The notes below the pieces were generated by a model that was not told the origin of the DNA, ran no database searches, and was given only the letters and a program-made list of their open reading frames with translations. The position numbers and the translations under genes are program-made. A stretch of 64,000 nt of DNA from an uncultured Clostridia bacterium (GTDB lineage: Bacteria > Bacillota > Clostridia > Oscillospirales > Ruminococcaceae): assembly GCA_947589035.1 (NCBI GenBank), contig CANPYZ010000002.1, positions 57,984 through 121,983 of the forward strand, in the 5' to 3' direction. Shown here piece by piece: positions 9,264-17,895 of this stretch (positions are counted from its first letter, which is position 1; every line of letters starts with the position of its first letter).

Positions 9264-10502
9264 ATGACAGATTTCATTTATGAAGAAGCATTTGAACCTG
9301 ATGTGAATATTAAAGTAATTGGTGTTGGCGGCGGCGGCGGCAACGCTTTAAACTGCATGGTTACTTCAGATGTCAGTGATATTGAATATGTAACAATCAA
9401 TACAGATGCTAAAGCGTTGAAAAATTCCAAAGCGGCTACTCGTATTCAGATTGGCGCAAAACTGACCAAAGGCAGAGGAGCAGGAAATTTACCTGAAATT
9501 GGTCAGCACAGTGCAGAAGAAAATATTGAAGAAATTGAAGCCGCACTCAAGGGTGCAGACATGGTATTTATTACCGCCGGAATGGGCGGCGGAACAGGAA
9601 CAGGAGCTGCTCCAGTTGTCGCAAAAGCTGCCCAGCAAATGGGCATTTTAACCGTTGCCGTGGTAACGAAACCGTTTGCATTCGAGGGCGGTCAGAAAAT
9701 GCGTCAGGCGGAAGCCGGCATTGCTGAATTGCAGAAATATGTGGATTCTTTAATTGTGATTCCGAATGAAAAATTATTAGCTGGTTTGGAAAAAGCCCCC
9801 ACAATGAAAGAATCGTTTGCCCTTTCAGATGATATTCTGAAAACAGGTGTGAAGAGCATTTCGGATTTAATTGCAGAAGAGGGCTATATTAATTTGGATT
9901 TCGCAGACGTTTCCACTACAATGAAAGGTGCAGGCTATGCACATATGGCAACCGGACATGGTTCCGGAAAAGACAAGGCAATGGAAGCCGCAAAAGCGGT
10001 TATCAGCAGCCCGCTTTTAGAAACGTCCATTGCAGGCGCAAGGCGGTTATTAATTAACATTGCCATGTCAGAAGATACATTAGCTTCTGATGTAGATGCC
10101 GCTTCTAAAATGATTACAGAAGCCGCTGCTCCGGATGTACAATTTATTTTCGGCGCAGCATTCAAGGAAGATATGCAGGACGAAATGAGCATTACGGTAA
10201 TTGCGGCAGATTTTTCCAAAAATGAAGAAAAGCAGGAAGAACCAGAAGAAGATAACGAATTTTTCCCTAATTCCCGTTATTCTTCAAAATCTAAATCAAG
10301 AAAAGAAACTGTTTCCATGATGATGGATGATTCTGATGATGATTCTGACGAAAACACCGGAAAAGAAACACGGAAAAGTGCTAATCCGTCGGAACAGACT
10401 AACAGCTATATGCCGAGACCTTCCGGTCAGACAATCAGAAGACCTTCTGTGAATGATATGGACATGAAAGAAATTTTTGATATTTTAGGAGGAAATGACT
10501 GA
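9264..10502 (+). CDS. ftsZ: Cell division GTPase FtsZ
   Basis: FtsZ is the tubulin homologue that polymerises into the Z-ring at midcell. The 412-residue protein carries GGGGGNALN near the N-terminus and the tubulin signature GGGTGTGAAPV. A linker of about 70 residues rich in Ser, Asp, Glu and Lys leads to the C-terminal peptide DMKEIFDILGGND, which docks membrane anchors and regulators. A strong ribosome site (AGGAGG) precedes the ATG. It is followed within two bases by the small GGF-module gene. Confidence 0.98.
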   Translation: MTDFIYEEAFEPDVNIKVIGVGGGGGNALNCMVTSDVSDIEYVTINTDAKALKNSKAATRIQIGAKLTKGRGAGNLPEIGQHSAEENIEEIEAALKGADMVFITAGMGGGTGTGAAPVVAKAAQQMGILTVAVVTKPFAFEGGQKMRQAEAGIAELQKYVDSLIVIPNEKLLAGLEKAPTMKESFALSDDILKTGVKSISDLIAEEGYINLDFADVSTTMKGAGYAHMATGHGSGKDKAMEAAKAVISSPLLETSIAGARRLLINIAMSEDTLASDVDAASKMITEAAAPDVQFIFGAAFKEDMQDEMSITVIAADFSKNEEKQEEPEEDNEFFPNSRYSSKSKSRKETVSMMMDDSDDDSDENTGKETRKSANPSEQTNSYMPRPSGQTIRRPSVNDMDMKEIFDILGGND

Positions 10503-10503
10503 T

Positions 10504-10755
10504 ATGCCGTCAGAATTTTTACTGAAAACAACATTTTTCGGGAATGGTTTTCAGAAAGAATCTGTTTTGGCATATTTGGAACAGCTCCAGGAAGAAATAC
10601 AAAAATTAGAATTTCAATCTGGTGTACTTCATGAAGAAATTCATGTTGAGTTAAAACCAGCGAAATTCGGCGGAGGGTTTGAAAAAATTTCTGTTCTGCA
10701 ATGCGTGGAACAATTGCAGGCGAGAATACTTGAACTGGAAAATTTACTTGCATAA
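10504..10755 (+). CDS. Small protein with two tandem DivIVA-like GGF modules
   Basis: This 83-residue protein consists almost wholly of two copies of one module: LLKTTFFGNGFQKESVLAYL and LKPAKFGGGFEKISVLQCVE, each followed by a short Glu/Gln/Leu helix (EQLQEEI, EQLQARI). The same module opens the next gene. The pattern GGF-x-[KR]-x-S-V-L-x-x-[VL]-E-x-L-Q resembles the start of DivIVA/GpsB (FxxxxxGYxxxxVDxFLxxL), with GF in place of GY. I chose the ATG at 10504 because AGGAGG at 10487-10492 is too close to the in-frame ATG at 10495. It directly follows ftsZ, so it is probably co-transcribed. A division role is inferred from position and module. Confidence 0.75.
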   Translation: MPSEFLLKTTFFGNGFQKESVLAYLEQLQEEIQKLEFQSGVLHEEIHVELKPAKFGGGFEKISVLQCVEQLQARILELENLLA

Positions 10756-10762
10756 TGCAGTT

Positions 10763-10791
10763 ACTCCGGCAGTTTTGCCGGAGTATTTTTG
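10763..10791 (+). terminator. Intrinsic terminator after the ftsZ operon
   Basis: ACTCCGGCA (10763-10771), loop GTTT, TGCCGGAGT (10776-10784), then ATTTTTG. The 9-bp perfect stem plus T-run closes the ftsZ/small-gene transcript. Confidence 0.9.
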
Positions 10792-10844
10792 TAAATTTGG
10801 TGAAATTGCACGAATTTTCTATCAGGAATTTTACATATATTCTC

Positions 10845-10873
10845 TTGCAACGGAATGAAAAATATGTTATAAT
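10845..10873 (+). promoter_or_regulatory. Strong SigA-type promoter for the coiled-coil gene
   Basis: TTGCAA (10845-10850), 17 bases, TATAAT (10868-10873). It lies 61 bases before the start at 10935 and just after the terminator, so the large coiled-coil gene is its own transcription unit. Confidence 0.85.
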
Positions 10874-10934
10874 AAAAACAGTAATGTTGCACAGGGGAAT
10901 AAAATTCGCCCTGTCAGGAAAGTGAGTTGTTATT

Positions 10935-12848
10935 ATGTCCATTCCAACCGGTGTGCTGAAGCCAACGAAAATCGGCGGCGGCTTTGAAAGGGATTCCGTT
11001 CTAACGTATGTCGAAGAACTCCAAAATAAAAATAACGAGTTAGAAGATGAACTGAAAGAACTCCGAGAAGCTAAAAGTGCTGAACAGAATCAGTTGATTC
11101 AGGATTACAAACGTGGCGAAGAAGACGCAAAACGTCATGCCGCTGAAATTGAACGTGAAGCAGAAAGAAAAGTTCAGTCTGCTGAAAAAAAGGCTTCCGA
11201 ATTTGAAAAGAAATTTCATGATGCTACGGAAAAAGCGTCAAAATTAGCCGAAGCCCTCAAGGCAGAAAAAGAAGGCAGGCAGGCTGACGTTGTCAAAGTC
11301 GGCAAACAGCTTGACGAATTGAAAACCAACGGCGCAGACGCAAACAAGCTGAAAGAATGCCAGAAAGAAATTATTGACCTGAAAAGCGAAATCAGTTCCA
11401 TGAGTATGGAACTTAACGAACTGAACGCAAAATTAGAATTGCAGGAAACAGAACTTGCTGACCAGAAATCCAAAGTTGAAGATGCAGAAGTGGAATTAGA
11501 AGATTTGAATCAGTCTTTAGATGCGAAAGATGATGAAATTGCCTCTAAAAGTGAAGAAATTTCTTCTTTGAAGTCCAGAAATGCCCGTTATGAATCGGAA
11601 CTTTCTGAACTTAGAGCTTCTGAAAAAAGTCAGCGTGAAGAAATTCGGAAACTGGAAAAAGAAATTCAGGAACTGAAAAACCAGTCTGTACAGAATGTTA
11701 CAGCGGATATGTTCGGCGGTTGGATGTCTAATCTTGCCAAAGAAGCAGAAAATAAAGCCCGTGAACAGGTAGAACAGGCACAGAAAGAAGCCGAAGAAAT
11801 CGAAAAAGAAGCCAGTGAAGCAGCAGAAGCACTTCTTTCCGAGGCGGAAGAACGTGCCGCAACTGCTAACGCAGAAGCAGATAAAATTCTGGATGCAGCA
11901 CGCAAGCAGGCTGAACAAGAATGTGCTGATAAAATTAAGCAAGCCGAAAAAGCCGAAAAGAACGCCTCTGCTTTAACTTCTAAAGTGCAATCCATGCTTT
12001 TGGAACAAGTTTCCAAACTGGAAGAACAGTTACAGCTGATTCAAGAAACGGTAATGCAGTCTGTAGAGGGCATGACAGATAAACTTGATGAAGCGGGTAC
12101 ATATATTGAAAAGGCAAAAGAAGAAATTCAGACAGGTGCAGAAGCCATTCCGGTTCAACAAGCTGCTCCAGCTAAACCGGTTACTCCGGTTAAACCGGCT
12201 ACACCAGCACCAGCTGCTAAAGCTCCCACTCCGCCCCCAGTAATGCCGAAACCAGCTCCAGAACAGAATAGAAAACCTGCTGCTGCTCCACCTCCGCCAC
12301 CTCCGGTAATGCCGAAACCTGCTCCGGAACAGAAGGCTAAGCCTGTAGAAAAGCCTAAGCCTGCAATCAGTCCGGCACCGTCGCTTTCAGCTTTACTCGA
12401 AGAAGCGGAACAATCTGTCATTCAGACTGTAGAAAAAACGCCTGAAAAACCACAGAAACCAGTGGAACAACCTGTAAAGCAGCCTAAACCCATTGCAGCA
12501 ATGGCACCGGATTTGTCTTCTTTACTGGCAGAAGCAGAACAGGCAGTTGTTGAACCGGTAATTCCTCCGAAAAAGAATAATAATAGTGCTAATACAGATG
12601 ATGATGTATTTAATTTACAGGAGAAAACGCCAGCAGAAGCCGATACATTCCAGCCACAGGAAGAAGAAATTCTCGACATTGACAGTTTTTCACAGTCCGG
12701 CATGATGTTCAATACAGGCATTCGGGCAAGAGCGGCTACTCCTCCGCCAAAACAAAATAATAAGAAAAAAGGCGGCGGCGATTTCAGCTGGGATGAACTC
12801 GTTGCAGAAAATAACGCTGCTAACCGAAAGAAGAAAAGACCTAACTAA
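10935..12848 (+). CDS. Large coiled-coil protein with N-terminal DivIVA-like GGF module and Pro-rich C-terminus
   Basis: I do not recognise a named family for the whole protein (637 residues). Residues about 8-27 (LKPTKIGGGFERDSVLTYVE) are the GGF module found twice in the preceding small gene. A long charged coiled coil runs from about 28 to 250. A second coiled-coil segment of about 130 residues, rich in Glu, Ala and Lys, begins at FGGWMSNLAKEAENKAREQ. The C-terminal third is a Pro/Ala linker with two PPVMPKPAPEQ repeats and two related helices (SLSALLEEAEQSV, DLSSLLAEAEQAV). The basic tail contains GGGDFSWDELVAENNAANRKK. No signal peptide or membrane segment is seen. DivIVA-like start, coiled coil and location beside ftsZ suggest a cytoplasmic polar or septal scaffold; this is inference. 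Confidence 0.8.
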   Translation: MSIPTGVLKPTKIGGGFERDSVLTYVEELQNKNNELEDELKELREAKSAEQNQLIQDYKRGEEDAKRHAAEIEREAERKVQSAEKKASEFEKKFHDATEKASKLAEALKAEKEGRQADVVKVGKQLDELKTNGADANKLKECQKEIIDLKSEISSMSMELNELNAKLELQETELADQKSKVEDAEVELEDLNQSLDAKDDEIASKSEEISSLKSRNARYESELSELRASEKSQREEIRKLEKEIQELKNQSVQNVTADMFGGWMSNLAKEAENKAREQVEQAQKEAEEIEKEASEAAEALLSEAEERAATANAEADKILDAARKQAEQECADKIKQAEKAEKNASALTSKVQSMLLEQVSKLEEQLQLIQETVMQSVEGMTDKLDEAGTYIEKAKEEIQTGAEAIPVQQAAPAKPVTPVKPATPAPAAKAPTPPPVMPKPAPEQNRKPAAAPPPPPPVMPKPAPEQKAKPVEKPKPAISPAPSLSALLEEAEQSVIQTVEKTPEKPQKPVEQPVKQPKPIAAMAPDLSSLLAEAEQAVVEPVIPPKKNNNSANTDDDVFNLQEKTPAEADTFQPQEEEILDIDSFSQSGMMFNTGIRARAATPPPKQNNKKKGGGDFSWDELVAENNAANRKKKRPN

Positions 12849-12879
12849 TTTTTAATAATTTTTGATTGAGGTGTGAGTG

Positions 12880-13434
12880 ATGCCGGAATTATTGAAACTT
12901 GATGCACGAGAGTTGAAAAATTATGCACAAAAACTGCATATTGGGGATAAACTCCTGCTTTCTGGGTATGTTTATACTGCAAGGGATGCAGCGCATAAGC
13001 GAATTGCTGAATTAATGGATTCCGGCAAACCGACACCGTTTCCAATTCAAAATTCTGTGATTTATTATGCAGGTCCTACGCCGTCACCCCCGGGGAAAGT
13101 TATTGGAGCGTGTGGTCCGACTACTTCAGGAAGAATGGACCCTTATGCGCCGAAATTATTAGATTCAGGGCTTGCCGCAATGATTGGAAAAGGCGAACGT
13201 TCTTTAGCAGTCCGTGAGGCGATTGTCCGTAATAAAGCCGTTTACCTTTGCGCAATCGGCGGAGCAGGTGCATTAGCCGCAAAATGCGTTAAGCAATTAG
13301 AAGTCATTGCATTTGATGATTTAGGTTGTGAATCAGTGAAACGGCTTTATTTAGAAAATTTTCCGTTGGTTGTCTGCAATGATGCTTACGGAGGGGATTT
13401 ATTTTCACAGGGGCGCATGACCTATGCTAAATAA
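12880..13434 (+). CDS. Class I fumarate hydratase, beta subunit (C-terminal domain type)
   Basis: The 184-residue protein matches the FumA C-terminal/TtdB domain, the beta half of two-subunit Fe-S fumarases that interconvert fumarate and malate. Visible motifs are AGPTPSPPGKVIGACGPTTSGRMD and MIGKG. The Fe-S cluster is carried by the alpha subunit, and no alpha gene lies next to it in this window; its partner must be elsewhere. The ATG at 12880 is preceded by GAGGTG; a GTG at 12877 is in the same frame. The gene overlaps the sigma factor gene by 11 bases. Confidence 0.88.
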   Translation: MPELLKLDARELKNYAQKLHIGDKLLLSGYVYTARDAAHKRIAELMDSGKPTPFPIQNSVIYYAGPTPSPPGKVIGACGPTTSGRMDPYAPKLLDSGLAAMIGKGERSLAVREAIVRNKAVYLCAIGGAGALAAKCVKQLEVIAFDDLGCESVKRLYLENFPLVVCNDAYGGDLFSQGRMTYAK

Positions 13435-14008
13435 GCAGGCATTGCAAGCGTTGACAGATGAAGAATTAGCGGCGTTATCTGTTCATTCAGAAGAAGCGGA
13501 AAAAGAGCTTTTAACAAGATATTTCCGGTTGATTCGATTTCATGCGGGGCGTTACGCTATTAGTGCGGCAGATGCGGAAGATTTAACGCAGGAAGGCTTA
13601 ATTACGCTTTTGCGAATCATGAAACAATTTGACCGTTCACAGAATACCCGTTTTTCTTCATTTGCGCAGACGTGTATTATTAACAGAATGCGCAGTATTG
13701 TCCGTTCACAGCAGAATGCAGCGGCGGCGGAAGAAACACTTTTCCGGAAAATGGAAGAAACCGGAGAATGGATTGACCCCGACACGCCGGAGAGCATTCT
13801 TTTACAGAAAGAAAGTTATGCTGACCGTTGCACGCAGGTTATGGAAGCTCTATCCGATAAAGAATGGGAAATTCTGAGATGCATTCTGAACGGGGCAACG
13901 TATGCGGAAACAGCCGAAAGGCTACACATTACAACAAAATCCGTAGATAACGCTATGCAAAGAATCCGTCGGAAAATGCGGACAGCACAGCAAAAAACGG
14001 GTGAATAA
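13424..14008 (+). CDS. RNA polymerase sigma factor, SigH-like (sigma-70 family)
   Basis: This 194-residue sigma factor has region 2 (YAISAADAEDLTQEGLITLLRIMKQFD) and region 4 (LSDKEWEILRCILNGATYAETAERLHI) but no region 1 or full region 3. Its size and opening (LTDEELAALS, then a helix with EAEKELLTRYFRLI) resemble the SigH/sigma-30 group that controls early sporulation or competence in Firmicutes. It starts inside the end of the fumarase gene, which suggests translational coupling. No anti-sigma factor gene is adjacent. Which genes it controls cannot be read from the sequence. Confidence 0.8.
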   Translation: MLNKQALQALTDEELAALSVHSEEAEKELLTRYFRLIRFHAGRYAISAADAEDLTQEGLITLLRIMKQFDRSQNTRFSSFAQTCIINRMRSIVRSQQNAAAAEETLFRKMEETGEWIDPDTPESILLQKESYADRCTQVMEALSDKEWEILRCILNGATYAETAERLHITTKSVDNAMQRIRRKMRTAQQKTGE

Positions 14009-14103
14009 CAAGTTTTGTTTTCCCGTAAGGGTAACAATAAATCAGGGATTATTGCTTAATTGCCGTAGTCCGGAACAAATGATTTAAGTGAGGTAATAGA
14101 AAT

Positions 14104-14379
14104 ATGTATGAAGATAAGACTTTAGTTTGCAAGGATTGCGGAAATGAGTTTATTTTCACTGCCGGAGAGCAGGAATTTTATGCAGAGAAAAATTTTGAAC
14201 ATGAACCGCAGAGATGTAAAGAATGCCGCATAGCAAGAAAACGTGCAGCAAGAGGCGCAAGAGAAATGTTCACGGCTGTTTGTGCATCTTGCGGCGGTGA
14301 GGCGAAAGTGCCATTCCAGCCAAAGGAAGACAGACCTGTATATTGCAGTGAATGTTTTGCTAAAATTAAAGGCGAATAA
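14104..14379 (+). CDS. Zinc-ribbon protein (zf-trcl type)
   Basis: The 91-residue protein has two zinc-binding halves. The first is CKDCGNEFIFTAGEQEFY followed by CKECR; the second is CASCGG followed by CSEC. The N-terminal pattern is that of the small zf-trcl zinc-binding family common in Clostridia, whose function is not established. It probably shares a transcript with the DUF1858 gene 17 bases downstream. Confidence 0.82.
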   Translation: MYEDKTLVCKDCGNEFIFTAGEQEFYAEKNFEHEPQRCKECRIARKRAARGAREMFTAVCASCGGEAKVPFQPKEDRPVYCSECFAKIKGE

Positions 14380-14396
14380 GAAAGGAAAACAGTGTT

Positions 14397-14597
14397 ATGG
14401 TTATTACGAAAGAAACTGTAATCGGAGATATTTTAGATGAAGATATGGAAGTAGCCCCTTATTTTCTGGAAATCGGAATGCATTGCTTAGGGTGTCCGGC
14501 ATCGAGAGGGGAAACGATTGAAGAAGCGTGCAGTGCGCATGGCACAGATGCGGATGAATTAGTTGCCCGTCTTAATGCACATTTTGGAAATCAGTAA
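14397..14597 (+). CDS. DUF1858 domain protein (redox disulfide type)
   Basis: This 66-residue protein contains the DUF1858 core: an N-terminal TVIGDIL segment, then HCLGCPASRGETIEEAC with the conserved CxxC pair. Family members are thought to be small redox or disulfide proteins, sometimes fused to hybrid-cluster proteins. A ribosome site (AAGAAAGGA) precedes the ATG and a terminator follows. Confidence 0.85.
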   Translation: MVITKETVIGDILDEDMEVAPYFLEIGMHCLGCPASRGETIEEACSAHGTDADELVARLNAHFGNQ

Positions 14598-14609
14598 ATC
14601 AGATTGCAA

Positions 14610-14641
14610 GGGCGGCGGCGAAAGCTGCTGCCCTGTTTTTA
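14610..14641 (+). terminator. Intrinsic terminator
   Basis: GGGCGGCGGC (14610-14619), GAAA tetraloop, GCTGCTGCCC (14624-14633), then TGTTTTTA. The two stem mismatches are G-U pairs in RNA. Confidence 0.9.
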
Positions 14642-14656
14642 TTAAGGGGAGAAATT

Positions 14657-15325
14657 ATGCTGAATGACAGACTGCTTGCCTGTGCGGAATATGTGCGGGG
14701 GGACGTGGTTTGCGATGTGGGAACAGACCATGCACAGCTTTTAGTGTATTTGTTACAGAAAAATTTAATTCAGAAAGCAATTGCCTGTGACATTAAGGAA
14801 AAGCCTTTACAAGCGGCACGGAAGAATATTTCGCAGGCGGGACAGCAGGAACGAACGGAATTTTTTCTTTCGGACGGTTTGCAGAATGTTCCTGAAAAGA
14901 ATATTACAGATATTGTGATTGCCGGCATGGGCGGCGAAATGATCGTTCATATTTTGGAAAACAGTTCGTTTTCTTTAGAGCATAAAACATTAATTTTTCA
15001 GCCGATGAGCAAAGCGGAAATTTTGCGGAAATGGCTTTATCTGCACGGTTTTGAAATTATGCAGGAAAAATGCATTCCGGATAAGCAATTTTTATATGCT
15101 GTAATGCAGGTCAAAAAAACAAATATTTTTCGAAATCCTGAAATAGAAGAAATTTATTTCGGGAAAATGAATTTACATTTTCCGGAATCGGAAGCCTATG
15201 CTAAAAGAGTGATTCAACAGCTGAAAAAAGCGAATTTTCACGAAACGGCGGAACGTTCTGCAATCATTCAACAATTAGAAAGGAAATTACATGAGAACAG
15301 TACAAGAAATTTATCAGGAAATTAA
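14657..15325 (+). CDS. trmK: tRNA (adenine-N1)-methyltransferase TrmK
   Basis: TrmK methylates N1 of adenine 22 in the D-loop of bacterial tRNAs using S-adenosylmethionine. The 222-residue protein has the SAM-binding start VVCDVGTDHAQLLVYL and the conserved IAGMGGEMI motif (the catalytic region), followed by a helical C-terminal part. Its end overlaps the start of the Nif3 gene by 35 bases; the same trmK-nif3 (yqfN-yqfO) pairing is known from Bacillus. Confidence 0.92.
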   Translation: MLNDRLLACAEYVRGDVVCDVGTDHAQLLVYLLQKNLIQKAIACDIKEKPLQAARKNISQAGQQERTEFFLSDGLQNVPEKNITDIVIAGMGGEMIVHILENSSFSLEHKTLIFQPMSKAEILRKWLYLHGFEIMQEKCIPDKQFLYAVMQVKKTNIFRNPEIEEIYFGKMNLHFPESEAYAKRVIQQLKKANFHETAERSAIIQQLERKLHENSTRNLSGN

Positions 15326-16058
15326 CGCATTTGCGCCATTTTCCACGCAGGAAAACTGGGACAATTCCGGTTTACTAATCGGAGAAATGAACCAGGAAGT
15401 CAGCGGCGTATTAGTAACGTTGGATATTTCTTTGCAGGCGGTGCAGGAAGCCGCAAAACAGCATTGCAATTTAATAATAGCACATCACCCTGTCATTTTT
15501 TCAGGACTGAAACATATTTCTTCTGAATCCGTTGTATATGCGCTAATTCGGGAAAATATTTCTGCTATTTGCTGTCACACTCCGCTTGATTCTGCACAAA
15601 TTGGAATCAATGATTTAATTGTGAACAAATTAAAAAAATTTTTTGAAATAGAAAATAAAATTTTTCCTATTGAATCTAACGGAACAGGAAGAATTATTAA
15701 ACTAAAGCAAAAAATTTCTTTACCAGAATTTGCCAGAAAAGTAAAATCTGTCTTGCCTTGTGAAGTTGTTCGTTATTCGGCGAATTATTCGGAAAACGTG
15801 CAGAAAATTGCAATTTGTTCAGGTTCGGGGGCTTCACTTTTAGAAGAACTCAAAGGGCGGTGTGATTGCTTTTTAACAGGAGATATTAAGCATGACCGCT
15901 GGTATAAAGCGGAAGAATTGAAAATTGCCTTGTTAGATTGCGGACACTATGCAACAGAAGTGTTAATGATTCCATTTGTTGCGGAAAAATTACGGCAGGC
16001 ATTTCCTGAATTAACGATTATTGAACACGCACAGAAAAATCCGGTTTGCTACGCATAA
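15291..16058 (+). CDS. Nif3-like dinuclear metal centre protein (YqfO type)
   Basis: This is a 255-residue member of the Nif3/DUF34 family, which forms toroidal hexamers with a two-metal centre; the precise substrate is debated. Metal-ligand candidates are HHPVIF (near residue 65), DSAQIGIN and the C-terminal GHYATE. The Bacillus form carries an inserted middle domain that is absent here. The ATG at 15291 follows GAAAGGA and lies inside trmK. Confidence 0.9.
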   Translation: MRTVQEIYQEINAFAPFSTQENWDNSGLLIGEMNQEVSGVLVTLDISLQAVQEAAKQHCNLIIAHHPVIFSGLKHISSESVVYALIRENISAICCHTPLDSAQIGINDLIVNKLKKFFEIENKIFPIESNGTGRIIKLKQKISLPEFARKVKSVLPCEVVRYSANYSENVQKIAICSGSGASLLEELKGRCDCFLTGDIKHDRWYKAEELKIALLDCGHYATEVLMIPFVAEKLRQAFPELTIIEHAQKNPVCYA

Positions 16059-16060
16059 AG

Positions 16061-16113
16061 CCTCCCATGTTCCCCCTAAAAGGGAGAATGACACGGAGTG
16101 TCGAGGGGGTTGG
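16061..16113. repeat. Short imperfect palindromic element between nif3 and rqcH
   Basis: CCCCCT (16072-16077) pairs with AGGGGG (16104-16109), and inside it GACAC-GGA-GTGTC (16090-16102) forms a second hairpin. A loosely similar CCCCT/AGGGG arrangement followed by GTGTC lies at 32018-32060. Compact nested palindromes of this kind are often dispersed extragenic repeats; copy number cannot be tested here. Confidence 0.4.
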
Positions 16114-16139
16114 AGATATTAAGAAAGAAAGGTGAAACT

Positions 16140-17891
16140 ATGGCATTTGATGGGGCATATTTGTATGCAGTCCGGCAGGAAATTGAACAATATTGCGGAG
16201 CGAGGACAGATAAAATTCACCAGCCCTCAAAAGATGAATTAATTTTGCATTTAAGAAGTTTTCAGGGGGCAGTGAAAATTTTAATCAATCTTTCCGGAGA
16301 CAGCGCAAGAATCCATTTAACAGAAAGTAAAATTGAAAATCCTTCTGCGCCGCCGATGTTCTGCATGTTATTAAGAAAACACCTCAGCGGCGGAAAATTG
16401 ATTGCTGTCCGGCAGGACGGTTTAGAAAGAATTTTATTTTTAGATTTTCTCTGCACGAATGAACTCGGCGATGCAGTGAATTTAACGCTTGCGTGTGAAG
16501 TTATGGGCAGATATTCGAATTGCATACTCATCAATCAGGACGGAAAAATTATTGATTCGCTGAAACGGAATGCAGATATTACCCGTGAGCGGGTATTATT
16601 AAGCGGTTTCCCTTATGAAATGCCGCACCGGAAGCAAAGATTGAATTTTCTGGAAACGGACGATACCACAATATTGAATGCATTATTGCTTGCGCCGGAA
16701 CAAAATTTAGATAAAGCGATTGTTTCGTTATTTGAGGGTGTTTCGCCTTTATTGGCGAGAGAATGGGCGTATTACGTTAGTAAAACAGGCGTAAGCAGTC
16801 ATGAATTAACTTCTTCCCAGAAGGAAAGATTGCTCTATGTGATTCACCGGACGGCGGAAATGCTGCGTGAACGGAAATGTCAATTTCATATATTGATGAC
16901 TCCGGAAGGAAATTTAAAAGATTTCTGCTTTTTCCGACCGGAACAATATGGAAATTTAATGATTGTCAAGCCGACAAATTCCGCCAGTGCAACATTAGAT
17001 GAATTTTATGTGCAAAGAGATTTGAAAACCCGAATGAAACAACGGGCGAATGATTTATTCCGGTTAATCATGAACCGAATAGAACGAGTTTCCCGTAAAT
17101 TACAGCACCAGAAACAGGAACTTTCTGAAACGGATAAAATGCAGAAAAATAAATTATATGGCGATTTACTTTCAGCGAATTTATACCAGCTGAAAAAAGG
17201 CGAAACTTCCGCACGGGTAATTAATTATTATGAAGAATCTGCGCCGGAAATTTGCATTCCCATGCAGGCGAATTTAACTCCGTCACAAAACGCCCAGAAA
17301 TATTATACGCTTTACCGGAAAGCCGTTACAGCGAAAAAAATTCTTTCGGAACAAATTGCACAAGGCGAACAAGAATTGACTTATTTAGAAAGTGTTTTCG
17401 ATGTACTCAGCCGAGCCGAAACGGAAAATGATTTATTATTATTACGAGAAGAATTAATTCAACAGGGCTATATCCGAAATAAATCTCAGAAACAGAAACC
17501 AGTGAAACAATTTCCGCCGTTGGCGTATCAGTCAGAAGATGGATTTTTAATTCTTGTGGGAAGAAATAACCGCCAGAATGACCAACTCACGCTGAAACAA
17601 GCAGGAAAGCAAGATATTTGGCTGCATACGCAAAATATTCCAGGTTCACATGTGATTTTAGTGACGGAAGGAAAAGAACCTTCTGAAACAGCTATCCGGC
17701 AGGCGGCAATTTTAGCGGCTTATCACAGTAAAGCAAGGGATTCCGCACAGGTTCCGGTAGATTTTACGAAAGTAAAATTCGTGAAAAAGCCTAACGGCGC
17801 AAAGCCTGGAATGGTAATTTTCACTAATCAGCAAACGTTATATGTCAAGCCTGACCGGACATTAACGGAAAAATTAGCTTATCAGGGGTGA
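16140..17891 (+). CDS. rqcH: NFACT-family ribosome quality control protein RqcH
   Basis: RqcH (formerly the fibronectin-binding protein A family) binds stalled 50S subunits and recruits tRNA-Ala to add alanine tails to aborted chains. The 583-residue protein begins MAFDGAYLYAV as in NFACT-N. It has a central charged helical part (about residues 290-450) and ends with the NFACT-R domain (GRNNRQNDQLTLKQAGKQD, DIWLHTQNIPGSHVIL). The ATG at 16140 is supported by AAAGGTG at 16128-16134; the frame is open upstream into the palindromic repeat, which I excluded. Confidence 0.92.
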   Translation: MAFDGAYLYAVRQEIEQYCGARTDKIHQPSKDELILHLRSFQGAVKILINLSGDSARIHLTESKIENPSAPPMFCMLLRKHLSGGKLIAVRQDGLERILFLDFLCTNELGDAVNLTLACEVMGRYSNCILINQDGKIIDSLKRNADITRERVLLSGFPYEMPHRKQRLNFLETDDTTILNALLLAPEQNLDKAIVSLFEGVSPLLAREWAYYVSKTGVSSHELTSSQKERLLYVIHRTAEMLRERKCQFHILMTPEGNLKDFCFFRPEQYGNLMIVKPTNSASATLDEFYVQRDLKTRMKQRANDLFRLIMNRIERVSRKLQHQKQELSETDKMQKNKLYGDLLSANLYQLKKGETSARVINYYEESAPEICIPMQANLTPSQNAQKYYTLYRKAVTAKKILSEQIAQGEQELTYLESVFDVLSRAETENDLLLLREELIQQGYIRNKSQKQKPVKQFPPLAYQSEDGFLILVGRNNRQNDQLTLKQAGKQDIWLHTQNIPGSHVILVTEGKEPSETAIRQAAILAAYHSKARDSAQVPVDFTKVKFVKKPNGAKPGMVIFTNQQTLYVKPDRTLTEKLAYQG

Positions 17892-17895
17892 CAGT

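Noticed and set aside
12155..12721. Open frames antisense to the proline-rich part of the coiled-coil gene
   Set aside because: Gly-rich and Ser-rich translations mirror the CCG/GCT-rich sense codons; the sense frame has start, promoter and domain structure.
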